DNA of 28,454 nt. It comes from a virus. Both the position numbers and the translations under genes were made by a program. Of the stretch, positions 19,353 to 26,600 are shown one piece after another (position 1 is the stretch's first letter; each line of letters begins with the position of its first letter). The DNA lies in the IMG/VR virus record IMGVR_UViG_3300027985_001046, positions 1 through 28,454 of that record; one strand, given 5' to 3'. Below the pieces are notes generated by a model. It was not told the origin of the DNA, ran no database searches, and was given only the letters and a program-made list of their open reading frames with translations.

Positions 19353-21362
19353 ATGGGTGATGGGCGACGGGTGTCTCCGGGTCGGCGTCGGGTGGCGGTG
19401 TCGGATCGGGTGGTGGCTGCTGGGGATGGGCGGTCGTTGGCGAAGCGGGAGGCCCAGGAGCGGTTCTGCATGCTGCTGTTGGAGGGCTTGTCGGTTGGGG
19501 ATGCGTTGCGTGAGGTGGGCCGGTCGGCTCGGGCGTATGAGGAGTGGCGGAGGGATGCTGCGTTTCGGGCGCAGGTGAATGGGATTCGGGAGCGTCGGGG
19601 GTTCTCGGTGCCGGACCGCCGGGGGGCGGCCCGGCGGGAGGCTGAGGGTGGGGGTGCGGCCGCGGATGTTCGGGATCCGCGGTCGTTGTCGTTTGCGGAG
19701 TTCTCTGAGCGGTATTTGCACCAGCGGGTGTTTCCGCATTCGCAGAATATTGTGGATTTGATTGAGGGTCGTGAGCCGTCCTGGCTTCATCCGTCGATGG
19801 AGCTGGATTTGGGCGGGGGGGATGTGGATTTGGGGTGGGCGGATCGGGTGATGGTGAACTGCCCGCCTGAGCACGCGAAGACGACGATGGTGACGATCAA
19901 CTACTCGGTGTACCGGATCTGCATGGATCCGAGTGTGAAGATCATTCTGCTGTCGAAGACGTTGAAGATGGCGAAGAAGATGCTGATGGCCGTCAAGAAG
20001 CGCTTGACGGATCCGCAGTATATTGACCTGATTCGGGATTTCGCCCCGCCGGGCGGGTTTGACGCGGATTCGGATTCGTGGTCGGCGGAGATGATCTACG
20101 TGGCTGGGCGTGATGTGGAGTCGGGGCATCCGACGGTGGAGGCGAAGGGCATCCATGGGCACATCTACGGTTCGCGGGCGGATCTGATCATCTGCGACGA
20201 CCTGGTGGACCGGGCGAACGCGCATGACTGGGAGTCGCAGCTGGACTGGATCGAGTCTGAGGTGCATTCGCGGCTGTCGGATGACGGGATGCTGCTGATG
20301 GTGGGCACGCGTCTGGCGGCGGAGGACTTCTATCTGAAGGCGAGGGATGCGGAGCGGTACACGGATGGGGATTGCCCGTGGGTGTACCTGGCGATGCCGG
20401 CGGTGCTCGAGTACGCGGACGACCCGAAGGATTGGGTGACGTTGTGGCCGGCGACGAACGCGGAGCCGCGGCAGTCGGCGCGGCGGCCGCGGGCGCAGCG
20501 CCCGGATGGGCTGTGGCCGATGTGGGATGGGCCGGCGTTGGCGCGGAAGCGGCGGGGCATGACCCCGGAGCTGTGGGGCCGGCTGTACCAGCAGAAGCAG
20601 ATCGCCAGCGACATGACGTTCAAGCCGGCGGCGGTGGCGGGTTGCACGAACGCGGGCCGGAATGTGGGGCGGATCCCGCGGGGGCATCCGCGGTGCCGCC
20701 CGCAGGGCATGGATGGGCTGCATGTGGTGGCCGGGCTGGACCCTGCCACCTCGGGGTTCACGGCGGCGACGGTGGTGGCGCTGGATCCGGTGTCGGGCCG
20801 GCGGTTTGTGCTGGATGTGCGGAACAAGCGGGGCTTGGGGGTGGAGCCGGATCGGATCCGGCAGCTGATCTACGAGCTGACCGACCGGTACGGGATCAGC
20901 GAGTGGGTGATTGAGACGAACGGGTTTCAGGGGTTCCTGGCGAATGACACGGCGGTGCGGCAGTTCCTGGCGCTGCGGGGGGTGACGATTCGCCCGCATC
21001 ACACCGGTGTGAACAAGCGTGACCCGGATTTCGGTGTTGCGGCCATGTCGCTGTTGTTCCAGGGGTGGGAGGACGGGCACAATCTCATTGAGCTTCCGTC
21101 GCCGCACATGTCTGAGGGGGTGAAGGCACTTGTCGACCAGCTGGTCGCGTGGGTGCCGTCGCTGGGCCGGAAGCTGCAGCAGGACGCGGTGATGTCGCTG
21201 TGGATGGCGGAGTTGGCGTGTCAGCGGCGTATGGAGCAGGCGCATTCGGGGTTCCGGGGGGGCCGGCGTAACCGGTGGGTGACCCCGGCGGGGCGCCGCC
21301 GGCAGCGCACGGTGTCGGCGATGGACGCGGCCGAGCTGGTCGCCGGGTCGAGGGAGCACTGA
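19353..21362 (+). CDS. terL: Terminase with TerS-like N-terminus and TerL ATPase/nuclease
   Basis: A 669-aa packaging motor protein. Residues about 30-75 (AKREAQERFCMLLLEGLSVGDALREVG, ARAYEEWRRD) look like the HTH of small terminase subunits. The ATPase follows: Walker A variant CPPEHAKTT (170-178, K176) and Walker B LIICDDLV (278-285, D282/D283). The RNase-H-like nuclease has D463 in AGLDPATSG, E521 in VIETNG and D611 in QQDAVMSLW. It cuts and pumps DNA into the prohead. No separate small subunit gene precedes it in the window. The ATG at 19353 is preferred; ATG 19341 is in frame and neither has a good ribosome site. Codons use more T and G at wobble than the portal gene, a hint of different ancestry. 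Confidence 0.9.
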   Translation: MGDGRRVSPGRRRVAVSDRVVAAGDGRSLAKREAQERFCMLLLEGLSVGDALREVGRSARAYEEWRRDAAFRAQVNGIRERRGFSVPDRRGAARREAEGGGAAADVRDPRSLSFAEFSERYLHQRVFPHSQNIVDLIEGREPSWLHPSMELDLGGGDVDLGWADRVMVNCPPEHAKTTMVTINYSVYRICMDPSVKIILLSKTLKMAKKMLMAVKKRLTDPQYIDLIRDFAPPGGFDADSDSWSAEMIYVAGRDVESGHPTVEAKGIHGHIYGSRADLIICDDLVDRANAHDWESQLDWIESEVHSRLSDDGMLLMVGTRLAAEDFYLKARDAERYTDGDCPWVYLAMPAVLEYADDPKDWVTLWPATNAEPRQSARRPRAQRPDGLWPMWDGPALARKRRGMTPELWGRLYQQKQIASDMTFKPAAVAGCTNAGRNVGRIPRGHPRCRPQGMDGLHVVAGLDPATSGFTAATVVALDPVSGRRFVLDVRNKRGLGVEPDRIRQLIYELTDRYGISEWVIETNGFQGFLANDTAVRQFLALRGVTIRPHHTGVNKRDPDFGVAAMSLLFQGWEDGHNLIELPSPHMSEGVKALVDQLVAWVPSLGRKLQQDAVMSLWMAELACQRRMEQAHSGFRGGRRNRWVTPAGRRRQRTVSAMDAAELVAGSREH

Positions 21363-21364
21363 CC

Positions 21365-23176
21365 ATGGAGCAGGATCAGCCCGCGAGGGTGCTGGTCGCC
21401 GAGCTGGCCCGGCTGCAGACGAAGTTCGCCGAGCGTGACATGCGGATGCGCAGGATCGCGCTGTGCCGCACCCCCGGGGGGATCCGCCAGGTCGCCCCCG
21501 AGATGTTTCCCGACGACGAGTCGTCGTACAGCGAGGCGATGGTGGCCAACACGGTCGACATCGCCGCCCGGGACCTGTCGGAGGTGTCGGGCAAGCTGCC
21601 GTCGATCGACTGCCATTCGGCGGTGGCCACATCGGACCGCCGGCGGGCGTTCGCGGAGAAGCGCACCCAGATCGCCAACGGGTACGTGCACTGGTCGGAC
21701 CTGGCGGTGCAGATGGTGTCCGCGGCGGACCGGTACCACAGCTACGGGTTCCTGCCGGGGCGGGTGCGGCTGGACTTCAAGCGCAAGCGCCCGGTGATCG
21801 AGCTGATGGACCCGCGCGGCTGCTACTACGTCACCGACACGTGGGGGGCGTGCGTCCGGTTCTACCGGGTGCAGACCTTGTCCGGCGACGACGCGGTGGC
21901 CCAGTTCCCCGAGCTCGAGAATGACATCAACCATGCCGGCCGGTCACAGCAGGTGGAGCTGGTGCAGTTCATCGACCGGCAGCGGATCGGCCTGTTCACC
22001 ACGATCGGGTCCGGTCGGGTGCTGCGCCTGGCGGCGAACCCGCTGGGGCAGACGATGGTGCACATCTTCAAGCGTCCCGGGCTGCTCGACGAGGAGATTG
22101 GGCAGTTCGATGACGTGATCCCGGTGCAGGTGGCGAAGGCGCGCCTGGCGACGCTGCAGCTGGAAGCGGCGGAGAAGTCGGTGCAGGCCCCGATGGCGAT
22201 GCCGTCGGATGTGCTCGACTTCGAACTCGGCCCCGAGTCGGTGCTCAAGTCGGCCACCCCGGAGAAGATCCGCCGCGTCGACCTGCCCCTGTCCCCCGGC
22301 ATCTTCGCGCAGGCGTCGCAGCTGGACGACGAGCTGCGCCGCGGCGCCCGCCACCCCGACCCGCGCACCGGCAACACCGACGCGTCCATCGTCACCGGCC
22401 GCGGCGTCGACGCGCTCATGGGCGGGTTCGACACGCAGATCCAGACGTTCCACGAGGTGGCCCGCCACGGCCTCGGCAAGCTGATCGCCTGGTGCTTCGC
22501 CGCCGACGAGAAGCTGTGGCCGTCGGTGGAGAAGGAGACGGAGGGCGCCCTGTCGGGCACCCCCTACAAGATCCGGTACCGGCCCGACCGGGACATCAAG
22601 GGCGACCACACCGTCGTCGTCACCTACGGCCTGCTCGCCGGCCTGTCCCCCAACCAGGCGCTCGTGTTCGTGCTGCAGGCGTTGGGCGCCGGGCTGGTGT
22701 CCAAGGACTACGGCCGGCGGCAGATGCCGTTCGGGCTGGACGCCGCCGCGGAGGAGGCCCGCATCGAGATTGAGACGCTGCGCTCCGCGCTGCAGCAGGG
22801 AATGGCCGGGCTGGGCGCCGCCCTGCCCGCCATGGCCACCCAGGGGCAGGACCCGTCCGACGTGATCGCCCGCCTGGCCACCGTGCTCGAGCAGCTGCAG
22901 CGCGGCAAGTCGATCGAGGAAGCCACCTCGGTCGCGTTCCCCCTGCCCCAGCCCGAGCCGCAGCCCGACCCGGCGGCCGACCCGGCCGCCCAGGGCATGC
23001 CCGGGGGCACCCCCCCGGGCATGGACCCGCTGGGCATGATGCAGGGCGTCGCCCCCGGCCAGGCACACATGGGCCCCGGGGGCCGGCCCGACGTGATGAG
23101 CCTGCTGGCCAACGTCGGCTCCCGCGGCCAGGGCAACCTCGACGCCGGCGTGATCCGCCGCCTCCCCGCGAAGTGA
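21365..23176 (+). CDS. Portal protein
   Basis: A 603-aa protein that forms the dodecameric ring at the capsid vertex, through which DNA enters. Identification rests on position directly after terminase, size and the typical portal pattern: N-terminal helices, a beta-rich wing (RVRLDFKRKRPVIELMDPRGCYYV), a central long helical region (ARLATLQLEAAEKSVQAPMAMP) and DASIVTGRGVDALMGGFDTQIQTF near the clip/stem. The C-terminal ~80 residues are Pro/Gly/Met-rich and disordered. ATG at 21365 has GGGAG 9 nt upstream, just after the terminase stop. Frame extends upstream inside terminase without a ribosome site. Confidence 0.8.
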   Translation: MEQDQPARVLVAELARLQTKFAERDMRMRRIALCRTPGGIRQVAPEMFPDDESSYSEAMVANTVDIAARDLSEVSGKLPSIDCHSAVATSDRRRAFAEKRTQIANGYVHWSDLAVQMVSAADRYHSYGFLPGRVRLDFKRKRPVIELMDPRGCYYVTDTWGACVRFYRVQTLSGDDAVAQFPELENDINHAGRSQQVELVQFIDRQRIGLFTTIGSGRVLRLAANPLGQTMVHIFKRPGLLDEEIGQFDDVIPVQVAKARLATLQLEAAEKSVQAPMAMPSDVLDFELGPESVLKSATPEKIRRVDLPLSPGIFAQASQLDDELRRGARHPDPRTGNTDASIVTGRGVDALMGGFDTQIQTFHEVARHGLGKLIAWCFAADEKLWPSVEKETEGALSGTPYKIRYRPDRDIKGDHTVVVTYGLLAGLSPNQALVFVLQALGAGLVSKDYGRRQMPFGLDAAAEEARIEIETLRSALQQGMAGLGAALPAMATQGQDPSDVIARLATVLEQLQRGKSIEEATSVAFPLPQPEPQPDPAADPAAQGMPGGTPPGMDPLGMMQGVAPGQAHMGPGGRPDVMSLLANVGSRGQGNLDAGVIRRLPAK

Positions 23177-23183
23177 GGACCGC

Positions 23184-23633
23184 ATGAGCGAGCACGGAGG
23201 GTACCGCCGCCCCGGCAACCCCGCCCCGGTGTCCGGCCCCGGGCAGCTGTCCCGCCGCACCGACGGCGGCCCTGGGCAGCCGATCCGCGACCCCGGCGGG
23301 CTGCCCTACGGGGAGAACCAGCAGCTGCACGCCCAGATGCAGGCCGCGCCCATGGCCCGCCAAGCCCAGGTCCCCACCTCCGGGCTGGCCGACCTGATCG
23401 ACGTGCCCACCGTCCCCATCGGTGACGGCACCCGCTACCCCGACGAACCGATCACCGCCGGCGCCGCCGGCGGGCCGGGCCTCGGCCCCGAAGTTCTCGC
23501 GTCCGCGGGCCGCACCGGCCCCACCCGCGTGAAGCTGCAAGCCCAGCTGCCCGTCATGCAGCGCATGGCCGACCAGCCCGGCGCCAGCCCCGAGTTCCGC
23601 GCCCTCGTCCGCTACCTGAGAGTGCAGGTCTGA
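23184..23633 (+). CDS. Small disordered protein after portal
   Basis: A 149-aa protein, ATG preceded by GAGG. It is rich in Pro, Gly, Gln and Arg in its first 110 residues with no clear fold, then ends in a helix (QLPVMQRMADQPGASPEFRALVRYLRVQV). In actinophages with a giant protein after portal, a short linker-like protein is often found here; a head-assembly or scaffold-type role is inferred from position. Stop is 1 bp before the next ATG. Confidence 0.6.
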   Translation: MSEHGGYRRPGNPAPVSGPGQLSRRTDGGPGQPIRDPGGLPYGENQQLHAQMQAAPMARQAQVPTSGLADLIDVPTVPIGDGTRYPDEPITAGAAGGPGLGPEVLASAGRTGPTRVKLQAQLPVMQRMADQPGASPEFRALVRYLRVQV

Positions 23634-23634
23634 C

Positions 23635-26600
23635 ATGTCGTGGACCGACCGGCTCGGCCAGTTCGTGTCCTGGCTCGGCGACGTCAGCGGCGTGTCCGAC
23701 GTCGCCGACGAGTTCTCGTCCGCCATCGCCGAGGACGGCATCAGCCGCGGCGAATGGGGCAGCATCCTGTGGCAGGGGGCGCAAACCCCGTTCGAGTCGG
23801 CCACCGTGCCGTTCCGCGCCGCGGCCAACATCGGCGAGGCGTACTACGAGGACGTGTTCCGCCCCGGCGTCAACATCGCCAAGGCCGGCGCGCTCGCGCT
23901 GCAGGCCCCCCTGTGGCAGGCCCGCGGCGAAAGCTACGGCGACTACCTGAGCCGGGCGTGGGACCGCCGCGACGACGTGTCGTGGGGCGAAATCGGGTGG
24001 ATGGGCAACACCCGCGTCATCGACAACATCTTCGGCGGCGACAGCAACGGGTGGCGGCACTACGACCCGTTCGTCGACGGCGACATCGAGCGGTGGCGCG
24101 GCAGCGGACTGGACCTGCTGTCCGGCGCCGCCGACTTCACCAAGGACATCTTCTTCGACCCGCTGACCTACGCCGGCGCGCCGGTGAAGGCCGCGCAGGC
24201 CATGGCCAAGGGCGCCCGCGTGGTGTCCATGGCCGAGAAGGCCCACGCCGGTGTGATGGCCCGCCGCGGGCTCATCTCCGCCGACGAGATTGTGACCAGC
24301 TTGGAGTCCGGCGCCCACGCCGAGACGCTCGGGTTCCTCGGCCGCGAGACGAACCCCGCCGTGCTGTCCCAATGGGCCGAACGGTCCGGGCTGGGCATCG
24401 CCGACCCCGACGCGTTCGCCCACCTCGCCGCACCCCTCAACGGCACCGACGAGGCCACCGACCTGATGCGCGTGCTGTACCTCGGCGACGCCGACGCCGG
24501 CGCCCGCCTCGTCGCCGCCCACGGCGTCGAGTACGACCTGACGTTGAACAGCTCCAAGTGGGCCGACGACGCGATCCGCCAGCTGTCCCCCGAGACGGGT
24601 GAGCTGATCGACGCCGACCCCCACCTCGAGCGGATGCTGGGCGACTACCTCGCCGGCACGGAGCAGGCCGGCGACGTGGCCGACGCGGTGCGCCGCGCCG
24701 AGGAATACACCCGCGGCGTCAGCAAGCTGCTCGACGAACCGGCCACCGGGGCCCGCCGGTTCCTGCCCGACGAGGACCGGCTGCTCGGCCGGGCCCGCGC
24801 CAAAGGCTCGATCCGGTCCGCCGTCCGCGGCTCCCAAGGCATCACCCGCGACGCGATCGTCACCACCTACCAGCCCAGCCGGCTGCACCCCGGCGTGTTC
24901 GTCGTGGAACGCCCCTCCGGGCTGGTCCGCCCCGAATCGGCCGACGCGTTCGGGGAGGTGGCCGCACAGATCCGCGAGCTGGACCGGCTCACCTCCGGGG
25001 AGCTGGTCCGCTCCGGGCTGGCCGACGAGGTGACCCAGCGGTGGATGGCCGCCGCCACCCTCACCGACCCGGCGTCCGCCCGCGGCGCCGTCGCCCACAG
25101 CCTCAACCGCATCGGCATGGGCCTGATGAAGCGCAAGTACGGGCTGTCCGACGAGCTGGCCGACGAGCTGTACCGCCTGGCCAACGAACGCTCCACCAAG
25201 GTCACCACGAAGCTGCGGGAGCAGGGCTGGCTCGGGCTGGCCCTCGACAACGGCAGCATGGGCATCCTGCGCGCCCCCGTCCTGCAGCGCACCACACCCA
25301 ACGCGGTGCAGCTGTGGGACTGGCGGCGCATCGACCGCACCCTGTCCCGGTTCGAGGGCACCCGCTGGCAGAAGGTGTACCACTCGGCGCTCACGTCGGG
25401 CACCGCCGACGTGCTCGACATGGTGAACACCATCTTCAAGACGTCGGTGCTGATGCGGCTCGGGTACACCATCCGCAACCTGGCCGAGGCCAGCTTGAGC
25501 ATCGCCGCCGTCGGTCGCCTCGGGCACGTGTCCGCCGCCGTCGGCTACGAGCGGATGGCCACCCTGCTGCGCTCCGCGAAGCTTCCCGCGCTGCGACTGG
25601 TCGACCAGCTGGCCATGTCGTTCGGGTGGCGGGACAACCCCCTCGACGTGCAGCACGGCCTCGTCGGCGCCGACGCCGCCCTCGACGCCAAGCAGTCCCA
25701 GCTCGACCAGCTGGCCCACGACCTCGCCTACGTCGACCACGACACCCTGCTGCGCTCCGCCGACGAAGCCGAGCAGCGGCTGGGCCGGCAGATCCTCGCC
25801 CACAAGACCACCCTCGGCGAGCACGACATCACCTGGCACGGCACCGACGGCGACCTCACCCTCGACCCCGCCCGACCCCTGCCCACCACCAGCATCCACG
25901 CCGCCGCCCAGCGCCACGCCGACGCCGGCGCGTGGCAGCCGCTGCACGTCGCCGACTTCGCCGAGGGCGCCGACGAGCGGGGGCTGATGGGCCCCCACCC
26001 CGACATCGACCGCGGCTACCGCGGCGGCGCCAGCCCCCTGTACCACGGCGGCCCCCGCTGGGCCGGCGACAAGCGCGACCCCCGCAAGCGCGGCGACGTC
26101 CGCATCGACCCGGACCGCGTGGGCCCGCAGGAACTGATCGGGCCGGCGTTCTACACCACCGACGGCAAGCCCGTCGCAGGCGCCTACGCCGCGGCCAACA
26201 CCCGCGGGCAGACGTACACCGTCATCTGGCAGCCGTTCCGCGCGCCCCAGATCTTCGACGCCGACCGGCCCTGGCGCGACATCCCCGAGGCCGGCGACTT
26301 CTTCGACCAGTTCACCGACGACCTGCGCGAGGCCGCCGCCGCCCTCCACGGCGGCACCCCGCCCGGGTTCGACAAGCGCATCGCCGACGCCCGCGCCCGC
26401 GCCCTCACCCCCGAGGACACCGACCTGCCCCTGTCCCAGTACGCGTCCGCCCAGTTCGACGGCGTGCGCGTCGCCCTCGACCAGGTGGCCGCCGGCCAGC
26501 TCGACCCCGACGACGCCGTGGGCGCCATCGACATCATGCTGCAGTCCCCCCTCACCCCCGAGCAGCGGCAGCTGGCCAAGGAGGCCCGGGCGCTGGTCGC

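Noticed and set aside
18674-19360. A Cys-rich plus-strand frame (starts SQAHCRRCGRPP) in the long intergenic region, a possible HNH-type or zinc-finger gene.
   Set aside because: No ribosome site, no HNH signature, Gly-rich low-complexity sequence afterwards, and it overlaps the palindromes and the DnaA-box pair.
19203-21632. An 809-codon minus-strand open frame opposite terminase.
   Set aside because: The product is Arg, His and Pro rich without any fold signal, and the plus strand carries intact terminase motifs.
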